From SZAS-79 sp031376265 (lineage in GTDB: Bacteria; Pseudomonadota; Gammaproteobacteria; Burkholderiales; SG8-39), in the NCBI GenBank assembly GCA_031376265.1, contig JANMDK010000353.1, positions 1 to 64,000 on the forward strand: a stretch of 64,000 nucleotides of DNA. Direction: 5' to 3'. Below, one piece after another: positions 17,339 through 25,703 of this stretch. The position numbers and the translations under genes are program-made. The first letter of the stretch is position 1. Each line of letters opens with the position of its first letter. Under the pieces are notes generated by a model, which ran no database searches, was not told the origin of the DNA, and saw only the letters and a list, made by a program, of their open reading frames with translations.

Positions 17339-18331
17339 ATGAAGAAATTCCCATCGAAGCCGCTGCGCGCTTTCCTCGGCACCGCGGCCGCCTTTTCTCT
17401 CGCCGCCGCGGCGACGCTAGCGCACGCGCAGGCGTGGCCGTCGAAGCCGGTCACGATCGTGAATCCGTACGCGCCCGGCGGCGGCGTGGATGCGTTTGCG
17501 CGGCCGTTGTCGGCCAAGTACTCGACTGCGCTCGGCCAGCAGTTCCTCGTGGAGAACATCGCCGGCGCCGGCGGCACGCTCGGCGCGGCCAATGCGGCCA
17601 AGCGCGCGGGCGACGGCTACACGTTCTTCATGGGCGCGGTCCATCACGCAATTGCCGAGAGCCTCTACACCAAGCTGCCGTACAACATCGAAAGGGATTT
17701 CGTGCCGGTGACGGTGGTGGCTTACGTGCCGAACGTGGTGGTGTTCCATCCCAAACACCCCTTCAAGACGATGAAGGAGTTCATGGACTTCGCGCGGGCT
17801 AACCCCGGCAAACTGAACTACGGGTCCGCCGGCAACGGCACGTCGCACCATCTCGCGGTGGAGTTGTTCAAGACCATGACCGGCCTGCAGGTCACGCACG
17901 TGCCGTACAAGGGGGCCGGCCCGATGATGACCGACCTGCTCGCGGGCCAGGTCGACTTCGCGTTCGACGGCATGGGCACCTCGGCCCAGCAGATCAAGGG
18001 CGGCAAGCTGCGCCCGCTTGCGGTCACCACGGCCAAGCGCGCACCGTTGATCCCGGACGTGCCCACCATGCGTGAAGCCGGCCTCCCCGGTTACGAGGTG
18101 ACGACGTGGTACGCGCTCTGGGCAGTGAAGGGCACGCCGAAGGACGTCGTCGACCGCATGCATGCCGAAACCGTGAAAGCGTTCGGGATGCCCGACATCA
18201 AGGATTACTGGCATGCGCAGGGCGCGGATCCCGGCGGCCAGTCGCCGGCCGAGTTCGGCACTTTCCTGCGCTCCGAAATTACCAAGTGGGCCAAGGTCGT
18301 CAAGGACTCGGGCGCCAAAATAGATAACTAG
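17339..18331 (+). CDS. Bug/TctC-family periplasmic binding protein 3
   Basis: The 330-residue Bug protein begins MKKFPSKPLRAFLG, with a signal peptide ending near TLAHAQ. The mature part opens WPSKPVTIVNPYAPGGGVD and also shows LVENIAGAGGTLGAAN, LNYGSAGNGTSHHLAVELF and PLIPDVPTMREAGLPG. The start was chosen at the ATG at 17339 because of the AAGGAG site upstream and the clear signal peptide. An 89-base gap separates it from the hydratase gene. It is followed by a GC-rich hairpin and then the azlC-like gene. Confidence 0.93.
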   Translation: MKKFPSKPLRAFLGTAAAFSLAAAATLAHAQAWPSKPVTIVNPYAPGGGVDAFARPLSAKYSTALGQQFLVENIAGAGGTLGAANAAKRAGDGYTFFMGAVHHAIAESLYTKLPYNIERDFVPVTVVAYVPNVVVFHPKHPFKTMKEFMDFARANPGKLNYGSAGNGTSHHLAVELFKTMTGLQVTHVPYKGAGPMMTDLLAGQVDFAFDGMGTSAQQIKGGKLRPLAVTTAKRAPLIPDVPTMREAGLPGYEVTTWYALWAVKGTPKDVVDRMHAETVKAFGMPDIKDYWHAQGADPGGQSPAEFGTFLRSEITKWAKVVKDSGAKIDN

Positions 18332-18336
18332 GCGAA

Positions 18337-18356
18337 GAGGGGGCTTGGGCCCCCTC
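18337..18356. other. GC-rich hairpin after third Bug gene
   Basis: An 8-bp perfect stem (GAGGGGGC with GCCCCCTC) and a 4-base loop lie just after the Bug stop codon, with no T-run on either side. It could be a weak terminator or an mRNA-stabilising hairpin between the receptor gene and azlC. Folding is clear; function is inferred. Confidence 0.4.
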
Positions 18357-18372
18357 CTCGGACCTCCCCCGA

Positions 18373-19092
18373 ATGGTTTCCCCGGCGCGAAGCGCATTCC
18401 ATGAAGGTGCGCTGCACGCAGCCGGGATTCCGGCGCTGGTGTTGGCCGCCGGCTACATGGGCTTTGGCGCGCTGGCCGCCGGCAACGGGCTCACGTTTGC
18501 CGGGACTGTCCTTTCGACGCTCTTCATCTGGGCGCTGCCGGGCCAGCTGATCCTCGTCGAAATGCACACGCTTGGCGCGCCGTTTTTCGCGGTGCTGCTC
18601 AGCGTGATGCTCTCGGCGGTGCGCTTCCTGCCGATGACGGTCGTGATGATGCCTTTGCTGCGCGAGGCGCCGCGCCCCAAGCCTCACTACTACGCCGCTG
18701 CGCACCTCGTCTCGATGACCGGCTGGGCTTGGGCCATGGCGCGCTTTCCGGCGATCCCGCCGGAACGGCGCCTCGGCTATTTTTTCGGCTTTGCGCTGAC
18801 GCTCATGGCGTCCGCGACCTCGGCCACGGCGCTGGGATTCCTCGCCGGCGACCTGCTGCCGCCGCTCGCGAAACTCGCCTTTGTCTTCATGAGCCCGATC
18901 TATTTCCTTTTAATGCTCGCCGGCAGCACCCGCGACGCGCTTGGCCGTGCCGCGATCCTTTTCGGCGCGGTCGTCGGGCCGGTCGCCCACTTTGTCACGC
19001 CGCAATGGAGCGTGATGGTCGCGGGTGTGCTGGGTGGGACGCTTGGCTATGCCACGCACCGGGCTTGGCGCAGGCGGACGCGATCCAGATGA
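18373..19092 (+). CDS. azlC: AzlC-family branched-chain amino acid exporter subunit
   Basis: This 239-residue membrane protein of the AzlC family is the large subunit of a two-part exporter for branched-chain amino acids and analogues. It has several hydrophobic segments and the family-like stretch ALVLAAGYMGFGALAAGNGL near the N-terminus. It overlaps the small AzlD-like partner by 4 bases, the usual pairing. Its position after Bug receptors suggests it may be expressed with them, but a hairpin lies between. The actual substrate is unknown. Confidence 0.87.
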   Translation: MVSPARSAFHEGALHAAGIPALVLAAGYMGFGALAAGNGLTFAGTVLSTLFIWALPGQLILVEMHTLGAPFFAVLLSVMLSAVRFLPMTVVMMPLLREAPRPKPHYYAAAHLVSMTGWAWAMARFPAIPPERRLGYFFGFALTLMASATSATALGFLAGDLLPPLAKLAFVFMSPIYFLLMLAGSTRDALGRAAILFGAVVGPVAHFVTPQWSVMVAGVLGGTLGYATHRAWRRRTRSR

Positions 19093-19415
19093 GTGAGTAC
19101 GTGCTCCTGGTGGTTGCCTGCGGGGCGGCGACTTATCTTTGGCGCGGGCTTGGCATTGCCGTGTCGTCCAGGCTTGCGGCCGACAGCGAGCTCTTCGCGT
19201 GGGTGGGCTGCGTTGCGTTCGCGATGCTGGCCGGCTTGGTAAGCCGCATCGTGCTGATCCCCTCGGGCGCGCTCGAGCACACGGCGCTCTGGCAGCGCCT
19301 GGCCGCGACCGCCGTCTCGCTCATCGTCTATTTCGCAGTCACGAAAAAGAACCTGCTCGCCGGTGTCCTTTCCAGCGCAGCGGTGATGTACCTGCTGCTG
19401 CTGGCCGCGGGCTAG
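19089..19415 (+). CDS. azlD: AzlD-family small membrane protein
   Basis: This 108-residue hydrophobic protein starts MSEYVLLVVACGAATYLWRG and has about four membrane segments, fitting AzlD, the small partner of AzlC. The ATG overlaps the azlC stop codon, so translation is coupled. Its TAG stop shares a CTAG palindrome with the stop of the convergent CoA-transferase gene, so the two coding regions overlap tail to tail by 4 bases. Confidence 0.87.
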   Translation: MSEYVLLVVACGAATYLWRGLGIAVSSRLAADSELFAWVGCVAFAMLAGLVSRIVLIPSGALEHTALWQRLAATAVSLIVYFAVTKKNLLAGVLSSAAVMYLLLLAAG

Positions 19416-20635
19416 AGCGCGCCGGCCGAGCGCAGCGCCGCGATCTCGGCGTCGCTTTTCTTTAGGACGGTTCGCAGGATCTCGTCGGTATGCTGGCCGA
19501 CGGTCGGCGGCGCGATTTTGTACTCGACGGGCGTGGCCGAAAAGCGCATCGGGCTGGCGACGGTCGAGAGCCTGCCCGCGACGGGATGGTCCATCTCCAC
19601 GCGGATGCCGCGCGCCTTGACCTGCGGCTCCTCGTAAACCTGCGCGAGGGTGTTGATCGGCCCGTTGGGCACGCCGGCCGCCTCGAGCACTTCCACCCAC
19701 TCCCGCGTGCTGCGCTTGGAAAACACCTCCTGCAGCAGCCGCGTGAGCTCGGTCCGGTTCTCCACCCGCTTGCCGTTCGAGGCGAAGCGCGGATCCTCGA
19801 TGTACTGCGTGCAGCCCGCCGCTTCGCAGAACTTTCGGTAGAGGTTGTCATTGCCGCAGGCGAGGATCACGTCGCCGTCTGACGTCTTGAAAGGCTGGTA
19901 CGGAACGATGTTCGGATGCAGGTTGCCGATGCGCTTTGGCGGCACGCCGGTCGAGAAGTAGTTGGTGTTCTGGTAGGCGAGCAACGCGATCTGCGAATCC
20001 AGCAGCGCGAGGTCGAGGTGCTGGCCGATGCCGGTTTCGGCGCGATGGGCAAGGGCCGCGCAGATCGCGATCGACGCGTACATGCCGGTGATGATGTCGG
20101 CCACCGGCACGCCGGCGCGCTGCGGCCCGCCGCCGGGCGCGCCATCGGGCTCGCCGGTGACGCTCATCATGCCGCCCATGCCCTGCACCATGAAGTCGTA
20201 GCCGGGATGCTCCTTGTACGGCCCGGTCTGGCCGAAGCCGGTGACCGAGCAATAGATGAGCTTGGGGTTGAGCTTCTTCAGGTCGTCGTAGCCCAGGCCG
20301 TACCTCGCCAGGTCGCCGAACTTGTAGTTCTCGATCAGCACATCCGACACCTTCGCCAGTTCCTTCACGATCGCCTGGCCTTCGGGCTTGGAGAGGTTGA
20401 GCGACACCGATTTCTTGCCGCGGTTGGCGGAGGTGAAATAGGCGGAATCCTTCGAGTCCTTGCCGTCCTTGTCCTTGACCCAGGGGGGGCCGAAGGCGCG
20501 CGAGTCGTCACCGATCTTGGGACGCTCGACCTTGATGACTTCGGCGCCGAGGTCGGCGAGGTTCTGCCCGGCCCAGGGGCCCGCGAGCACGCGGGAAAGG
20601 TCGAGTACGCGGAGATGCGAGAGCGGTCCGGCCAT
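19412..20635 (-). CDS. family III CoA-transferase (CaiB/BaiF), SUGCT-like
   Basis: The 407-residue protein is a class III CoA-transferase. The opening LRVLDLSRVLAGPWAGQNLA, the GAEVIKVERP strand, the ENYKFGDLARYGLGYDD segment and the catalytic aspartate in VPVADIITGMYA (near residue 174) are all visible. Overall it looks closest to succinyl-CoA:glutarate/hydroxymethylglutarate CoA-transferases, recalled from the family and not searched. The start at 20635 has an AAGGAAG site; an in-frame start 21 bases upstream is less likely. It lies directly downstream of malonyl-CoA decarboxylase, so it may move CoA onto malonate or another dicarboxylate. That pairing is inference. Confidence 0.92.
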   Translation of the reverse strand: MAGPLSHLRVLDLSRVLAGPWAGQNLADLGAEVIKVERPKIGDDSRAFGPPWVKDKDGKDSKDSAYFTSANRGKKSVSLNLSKPEGQAIVKELAKVSDVLIENYKFGDLARYGLGYDDLKKLNPKLIYCSVTGFGQTGPYKEHPGYDFMVQGMGGMMSVTGEPDGAPGGGPQRAGVPVADIITGMYASIAICAALAHRAETGIGQHLDLALLDSQIALLAYQNTNYFSTGVPPKRIGNLHPNIVPYQPFKTSDGDVILACGNDNLYRKFCEAAGCTQYIEDPRFASNGKRVENRTELTRLLQEVFSKRSTREWVEVLEAAGVPNGPINTLAQVYEEPQVKARGIRVEMDHPVAGRLSTVASPMRFSATPVEYKIAPPTVGQHTDEILRTVLKKSDAEIAALRSAGAL

Positions 20636-20695
20636 GGCGCTTCCTTGGAATTTCACAGTCCCGGATTATCCCCGGAAACCGGGTCCCGGCAGGGC

Positions 20696-21982
20696 TCAGG
20701 AAGCCCTTGCGATCTGCGGTTTCGCGCGCAGCAGGTTGCGCACGTGGCGCGAGGACGCTATCGCCTGGTTATGGGCGAACGCCTCGTGGTTGGTCTCGAT
20801 CTCGTCCAGGTCATAGACGTAATTGACCATGAACCCGGCGGCCTCCCGCAGGCCCTTGGGCGAAACGTCGCCGAGCCAGTTGACGCGTTCGAGCCGGGCG
20901 CCGTTGTTGAGGTGAAAGCGCGCCACCGGATCGCGCGGCTTGCCGGAGGAGTGCTTGGCCACCAGCAGGTAAGTGGCGACGGCCTTGGAAAGCAGCGGGC
21001 GCAGCACCGTCTCGGTGTCGGCCGACCGGTACCACTCGGGCGTGCCGATCGCCTTTAGGATTCCGAGCTCGGCTTCGGGCAACTGAGCCTTCGCATCGCG
21101 TGCCAGCCACTGCGTGAAGCCGGGCACCGGCGAGAGCGTCACGAAAGTCCGCAGATGCGGCATCTCGCGGCGCAATTCCTCGACCACCTGCTTGATGAGG
21201 AAATTGCCGAACGACACGCCCTGCAGGCCGTCCTGGCAGTTGGAGATCGAATAGAACACTGCAGTGGTCGCGCGGCCGGGATCGATCGGCAACCGCGATC
21301 CGTCGAGCAGCGGCGCGATCGAATCGGGAATCGAGCGCGTGAGCGCCACCTCGACGAAGATCAGCGGCTCATCGACCAGTGTCGGGTGGAAGAACGCGAA
21401 GCACTTGCGGTCCGGCGGGTCGAGCCGGGCGCGCAGCTCCGCCCAGCCGTTGATCTCGTGCACCGCCTCGTACTGGATGATCTTCTCGAGGATCGAGGCC
21501 GGCGTAGACCATTCGATCCGCCGCAAATTGAGGAAGCCGCGGTTGAACCACGAAACGAAGAGGTGGCGGAAATCCGCGTCGATGCGCTTGAGCTCGGGAT
21601 GGCCGCGGATTTCGCGCAGCACGTCCTCGCGCATCCGCACGAGGACTTCAGTGCCGCCGGGCGCGAGGTTCAGCCGGCGCAGCAACTCCTGCAGGCGCGC
21701 CTCCGCAGCTTCGTGCAGGCCTCGCGCCAGCTCGGGACCGGGATCGGCCTGGTATTTTGCGATTGCTTGCTCGATGCGCCTGGGCTCCGCGCCAAAGCGC
21801 TCGGCCAGAAGCTTGAGGAATTCCAGCTTCACTTCGGGCGAGGCGCTCGTATAGGCATCGAGCAGCTCCCGGGCACGCGCCACGCCGGAAGCTTCGCCGC
21901 GCTCCGAGATCAGCGCATCTGCGAGCACGCCGAGCTCTTCCCAGCGGGAGGAGAAGAGCCTGCTGAGGAATCGCGGCGCCAT
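20696..21982 (-). CDS. malonyl-CoA decarboxylase
   Basis: The 428-residue protein matches single-subunit malonyl-CoA decarboxylase, which converts malonyl-CoA to acetyl-CoA and CO2. The helical N-terminal domain covers about residues 1-150. The C-terminal GNAT-like catalytic domain contains FFHPTLVDEPLIFVEVALT, YSISNCQDGLQGVSFGNFL and TFVTLSPVPGFTQWL with the conserved serine. Length is typical of bacterial (MatA-like) enzymes. No malonyl-CoA synthetase or malonate carrier is adjacent; instead a family III CoA-transferase follows 60 bases downstream. The enzyme may serve malonate or odd dicarboxylate breakdown, or detoxify malonyl-CoA. Confidence 0.95.
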   Translation of the reverse strand: MAPRFLSRLFSSRWEELGVLADALISERGEASGVARARELLDAYTSASPEVKLEFLKLLAERFGAEPRRIEQAIAKYQADPGPELARGLHEAAEARLQELLRRLNLAPGGTEVLVRMREDVLREIRGHPELKRIDADFRHLFVSWFNRGFLNLRRIEWSTPASILEKIIQYEAVHEINGWAELRARLDPPDRKCFAFFHPTLVDEPLIFVEVALTRSIPDSIAPLLDGSRLPIDPGRATTAVFYSISNCQDGLQGVSFGNFLIKQVVEELRREMPHLRTFVTLSPVPGFTQWLARDAKAQLPEAELGILKAIGTPEWYRSADTETVLRPLLSKAVATYLLVAKHSSGKPRDPVARFHLNNGARLERVNWLGDVSPKGLREAAGFMVNYVYDLDEIETNHEAFAHNQAIASSRHVRNLLRAKPQIARAS

Positions 21983-22099
21983 CCGCGTGAAGATAGCACA
22001 ACGACAAGCGCCATCGGAAAGTGCCGGGCGCTACTGACATTTATATGCCTAACCTCTAGTCCTGGCGCGCCTCTCCGGGTAACTTGCTGACATTTTAGG

Positions 22100-22906
22100 C
22101 TACCACAGCGCGATCACCATGCGGATCGCGATGAAGTAAAGCATCAGCACGAACACGATGCGCAGCTGCTTCACCGGCATCTTCTGCGAGACGCGCGCCC
22201 CCATCGGCGCAGTCAGCACGCTTGGCACGACGATCATCGCCAGCGCCGGCAGGTAGATGAAGCCGAGGCTCCAGGCCGGCAGCGGCCCGGCCTGCCGGCC
22301 CGCAAGGATGTAGCCGAGGCTCGCCGCCACGCCGAGCGGAAAGCCGATGGCCGCCGCGGTGCCGACCGCGCGCTTGAGCGGCACATTGCACCAGGTCATG
22401 AACGGGATGGTCATGAACGCCGCGCCTGCGGCGAGGAAGGCGGCCAGGAAGGAGACGGTCGCGCCGACGGCGGCGAGGCCCGCCCGGCCCGGAAGCTTGC
22501 GCGTGCCGGCCGGTTTCAGGTCGAAGAACATCGAGGTCGCCGCATAAAAAATGAATGCCGCGAAGAAAATCGCGAGCGGCCGCCCGGGCACTTTTCCGGC
22601 GACGAGGCCGGCGGCAATCGCGCCGATGGCGAGGCCCGGCAGCATGCCTTTCACAATCGTCCAGTCGACGCCGCCGCGCGAGGCGTGTGCACTGACGCTT
22701 GCAAACGAAGTGAACGGGATCGTCGCCATGGAGGTCGCCAGCGCCATGTGCATGAGGTGGTCCGGCGGAAAACCGGTCTCGGCGCCCTGCGCGCCGAACA
22801 CGAAGAGCAGGATCGGCACCATCACCATGCCGCCGCCGATGCCGAGGAGGCCGGCCATGAAGCCGACGATCGCGCCGATCGCCGGGTAGAGCCACCAGTA
22901 CTCCAT
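22100..22906 (-). CDS. TSUP (TauE/SafE) family permease
   Basis: This is a 268-residue membrane protein with about eight hydrophobic segments and the TSUP signature near the N-terminus: FMAGLLGIGGGMVMVPIL. A partial repeat of this pattern lies in the second half (AAGAAFMTIPFMTWCNVP). The family moves small anions such as sulfite, sulfoacetate or thiosulfate, usually outward; the substrate here is unknown. It starts 2 bases after the end of the HAD phosphatase gene, so the two are probably cotranscribed with glpD. A 117-base gap separates it from malonyl-CoA decarboxylase. Confidence 0.92.
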   Translation of the reverse strand: MEYWWLYPAIGAIVGFMAGLLGIGGGMVMVPILLFVFGAQGAETGFPPDHLMHMALATSMATIPFTSFASVSAHASRGGVDWTIVKGMLPGLAIGAIAAGLVAGKVPGRPLAIFFAAFIFYAATSMFFDLKPAGTRKLPGRAGLAAVGATVSFLAAFLAAGAAFMTIPFMTWCNVPLKRAVGTAAAIGFPLGVAASLGYILAGRQAGPLPAWSLGFIYLPALAMIVVPSVLTAPMGARVSQKMPVKQLRIVFVLMLYFIAIRMVIALW

Positions 22907-22908
22907 CG

Positions 22909-23691
22909 CTAGTCCGCCAGCAGGCGGTCGACGAGTTCGGCGAACCCTGCGCCGGCCTCGGCAAGGGTGACGTACGCCGGCGGCGGGTTCAGGCGGCCGG
23001 CGAAGCGCTGCACGTTGGCGACGCCGACCGACGCCGGGAAGTACGCAAACATCGGCGAGTCGTTCGGTGAATCGCCGGCATACGCGAATTCTCCCCGCCT
23101 GGCATCGAGATCCAGGCCAAGCACTTCAGCAGCCACGGTCTTTGCCATGCCGAGCTTGTCGTAGTTGCCGAACCAGCCGTTGACATGGATCGAGCTGATC
23201 TTCGCGGTCATGCCTTCGGCGCGCATCAGGTCGGCGATGCGCTCGGCGTCCGAGATCCGCAGCGGCGGAACGTCCTCGCAGAAGTCGATCGCGAGGTCGG
23301 TTTCGCGATAAAGCTGGTCCGAAGCAAGGGCGCTCCCGGGCACGGCCGAGAGGATGCGCGCTCCGATGGCGCCGAGGCGCGCGCGGTTAGCTGCGCGCGT
23401 GGTGTCGTCATGCAGGAAGCGCTTCACCAGCAGGCGACGGGCGGCGTCGTAGCGAAAATAGAAGGCGCCGTTTTCTCCGACCACGGCATCGACCGGCCAC
23501 ATGCGAGCAATGTGGTCGCACCATCCCGCAGGGCGCCCGGTCACCGGCACCGCGATTTTTCCCGCAGCCTTCCAGCGCTCGAGTGCAGCATAGGCCTGCG
23601 ACGTCAGCCGGCCTTCGCTGGTGAGCGTGTCGTCGATGTCGAAGAAAAGGCCGCCGATGCCGGCAGCAGAAAGCTGCGATAGGGGGCGCAT
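22909..23691 (-). CDS. HAD-superfamily (type IIB) phosphatase
   Basis: The 260-residue protein has the HAD motifs in order. Motif I is FFDIDDTLTSEG at about residues 16-27, motif II is VPVTGRP near 53-59, and the late motif is EFAYAGDSPNDSPMFAYF with the metal-binding aspartates near 209-213. The cap pattern fits the Cof/sucrose-phosphatase-like IIB group. The substrate is not evident; sugar phosphates are usual for the group. It lies 6 bases after glpD, which hints at a role with glycerol phosphate or a related phosphoester, but that is weak. Confidence 0.88.
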   Translation of the reverse strand: MRPLSQLSAAGIGGLFFDIDDTLTSEGRLTSQAYAALERWKAAGKIAVPVTGRPAGWCDHIARMWPVDAVVGENGAFYFRYDAARRLLVKRFLHDDTTRAANRARLGAIGARILSAVPGSALASDQLYRETDLAIDFCEDVPPLRISDAERIADLMRAEGMTAKISSIHVNGWFGNYDKLGMAKTVAAEVLGLDLDARRGEFAYAGDSPNDSPMFAYFPASVGVANVQRFAGRLNPPPAYVTLAEAGAGFAELVDRLLAD

Positions 23692-23697
23692 CAGAAT

Positions 23698-25194
23698 CTA
23701 GGCCGAGCGGCCCACCAGCCACTGCGCCAGGCGCTCGGCTTGGGCGGCGCTGAGGTGCAGGCCGGTCTTGGTACGGCGCCAGAGCACGTCTTCGGCGGAG
23801 AGCGCCCATTCGTTGTCGACCAGGTATTGCACCTCTCGCGCATAAAGGCCCGCGCCGAAGTGCTCGCCGAGATCGGCCTCGCTGCGCGCATCGCCAAGCA
23901 CGGTCGAAGTCAGCGCACCGTGCCGGCGGAACATCCCTTCCAAGGCCTCGCCGGGGAGCTGGGGATAGTGCGCGCGAAGCTTGGCCAACGCTACTTCGCG
24001 CGTGCCGGCGAACTCGCTGCCCGGCAGCCTGGTCTTGTCTGTCCACGCCGGCTTGAGCCCCGGAAAATACGGCGCGAGCTTCTCCATTGCATGCTCGGCG
24101 AGGCGACGGTAGGTCGTGATCTTGCCGCCGAAGACCGAAAGCACGGCCATCGCCCCCTGGTCGTCGTCGATTCGCAATGTGTAGTCGCGCGTGACGGCGG
24201 AAGGGTCGCTCGTGCCGTCGTCGTAGAGCGGGCGTATGCCGGCATAGCCCCATACGACCTCCGCGGGCGTGACGGGCTTGGCGAGGTAGCGATTCACCGC
24301 GCGGCACAAGTAGGCGACTTCCTCGTCGCTCGCCCGTGGATGGCCGGGATCGCCTTTCACCTGCACGTCGGTCGTGCCGATCAGCGTGAACCGGCCTTCG
24401 TACGGGATCATGAACACGACGCGCTTGTCGTCGTTCTGCAGGATGAAGGCGTGCTCGCCCTCGTACACCCTGGGCACCACGATGTGGCTGCCCTTGACGA
24501 GGCGCACGTTGTCGCGGCTGGGCTGGTCGAGGTGGGCGTTGAGGACTTCCTTCACCCACGGGCCTGCGGCATTAATCACGGCCTTGGCGCTGACCTCGCG
24601 CATCGATCCATCTGCCGCCTGGATCTGCGCATGCCAGAGCCGGTCGACGCCATTCCTGCGCGCGCTCACGCACGTGGTGCGCGTGAGGATCGTTGCGCCG
24701 AGCCGCTTCGCGTCGAGCGCATTTGCAACGACGAGTCTGGCGTCATCGACGCGGCAATCGGAATAGATGAATCCCTTGCGCAGCGACGCCTTGAGGCCCG
24801 CGTTGTACGGCGCCTCAGCCAGACTCACGCCTTCGGAGCCCGGCAGCGAGGTGCGGCTGCCGAGATGGTCGTAGAGGAAAAGCCCGATGCGGATCATCCA
24901 GCGCGGTCGCAGCTCCGGCACATGCGGCATGATGAAGCGCGCCGGCCAGACCAGATGCCCGGCGATGTCGAGCAGCACTTCGCGCTCGGCCAGCGCCTCG
25001 CCGACAAGGCGGAATTCGTATTGCTCGAGATAGCGCAGGCCACCGTGGATCAGCTTGGAAGACCACGACGAGGTATGCGAGGCGAGGTCGTCTTTCTCGA
25101 CCACGAGGACCGAAAGCCCCCGGCCGGCCGCATCGCGCGCGATGCCGATGCCGTTGATGCCGCCGCCGACGACGAGGAGATCGTAGCTATCCAT
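23698..25194 (-). CDS. glpD: aerobic glycerol-3-phosphate dehydrogenase
   Basis: GlpD oxidises sn-glycerol 3-phosphate to dihydroxyacetone phosphate at the inner membrane and passes electrons to quinone through FAD. The 498-residue protein opens MDSYDLLVVGGGINGIGIAR, a classic FAD Rossmann motif, and contains SSKLIHGGLRYLEQYEF and RDYTLRIDDDQGAMAVLSVF. Length is normal. I chose the ATG at 25194, which gives the family N-terminus; the frame is open for 18 more codons upstream without similarity. No glpK or glpF is adjacent. It is followed closely by the HAD phosphatase and TSUP genes. Confidence 0.96.
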   Translation of the reverse strand: MDSYDLLVVGGGINGIGIARDAAGRGLSVLVVEKDDLASHTSSWSSKLIHGGLRYLEQYEFRLVGEALAEREVLLDIAGHLVWPARFIMPHVPELRPRWMIRIGLFLYDHLGSRTSLPGSEGVSLAEAPYNAGLKASLRKGFIYSDCRVDDARLVVANALDAKRLGATILTRTTCVSARRNGVDRLWHAQIQAADGSMREVSAKAVINAAGPWVKEVLNAHLDQPSRDNVRLVKGSHIVVPRVYEGEHAFILQNDDKRVVFMIPYEGRFTLIGTTDVQVKGDPGHPRASDEEVAYLCRAVNRYLAKPVTPAEVVWGYAGIRPLYDDGTSDPSAVTRDYTLRIDDDQGAMAVLSVFGGKITTYRRLAEHAMEKLAPYFPGLKPAWTDKTRLPGSEFAGTREVALAKLRAHYPQLPGEALEGMFRRHGALTSTVLGDARSEADLGEHFGAGLYAREVQYLVDNEWALSAEDVLWRRTKTGLHLSAAQAERLAQWLVGRSA

Positions 25195-25231
25195 CGGTTC
25201 CCGGCCCGGTTCTGATGCCGCCTCCAAATGA

Positions 25232-25257
25232 AAAGGGGCAGCTCGCACTGCCCCTTT
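25232..25257 (-). terminator. Rho-independent terminator of the atp operon
   Basis: A 10-bp perfect stem (AAAGGGGCAG with CTGCCCCTTT) and a 6-base loop lie 23 bases after the atpC stop. Read on the minus strand the second arm ends in TTT and runs into a T-containing tail. Its position between atpC and glpD marks the end of the ATP synthase operon. Confidence 0.8.
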
Positions 25258-25280
25258 GCACCGCTACCACGGGCAAATCC

Positions 25281-25703
25281 CTAGCGTTTCTGCCGCAGCT
25301 TGCGGATCGCCGCAATCTGCGCCGCGGCTTCGGCGAGCTCGGCCGCGGCCTTGGCGTATTCCATCTTGCCGCTGCGATCGTGCATCGCTTCCTGCGCGCG
25401 CTTCTGCGCTTCGAGCGCCTTGGCTTCGTCGAGGTCCTGGCCGCGGATGGCGGTGTCGGCGAGGACCGTCACCACCTTGGGCTGCACTTCTAGGATGCCG
25501 CCGGCGACGAAAATCAATTCCTCGGGACCGTCGCCCGCGGGCTTGATGCGCACCGTGCCCGGCTTGATGCGCGTGATCAGCGGCGTATGGCGCGGGTAGA
25601 TGCCGAGCTCGCCCGCCTCGCCCGGCAGGACGACGAACTCCGCCTCGCCCGAGTAGATCTGCTCTTCGGCGCTGACGACGTCGACGTGGATGGTGTTGGC
25701 CAT
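25281..25703 (-). CDS. atpC: ATP synthase F1 subunit epsilon
   Basis: The 140-residue protein is the epsilon subunit of F1, which sits on the central stalk and regulates ATPase activity. The N-terminal beta-sandwich reads IHVDVVSAEEQIYSGEAEF and has the typical LPGEAGELGIYPRHTPL. A C-terminal helical hairpin follows from about residue 90. Length is normal. Its ATG overlaps the atpD stop by 1 base (TAATG). It is the last gene of the operon and is followed by a terminator. Confidence 0.97.
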   Translation of the reverse strand: MANTIHVDVVSAEEQIYSGEAEFVVLPGEAGELGIYPRHTPLITRIKPGTVRIKPAGDGPEELIFVAGGILEVQPKVVTVLADTAIRGQDLDEAKALEAQKRAQEAMHDRSGKMEYAKAAAELAEAAAQIAAIRKLRQKR

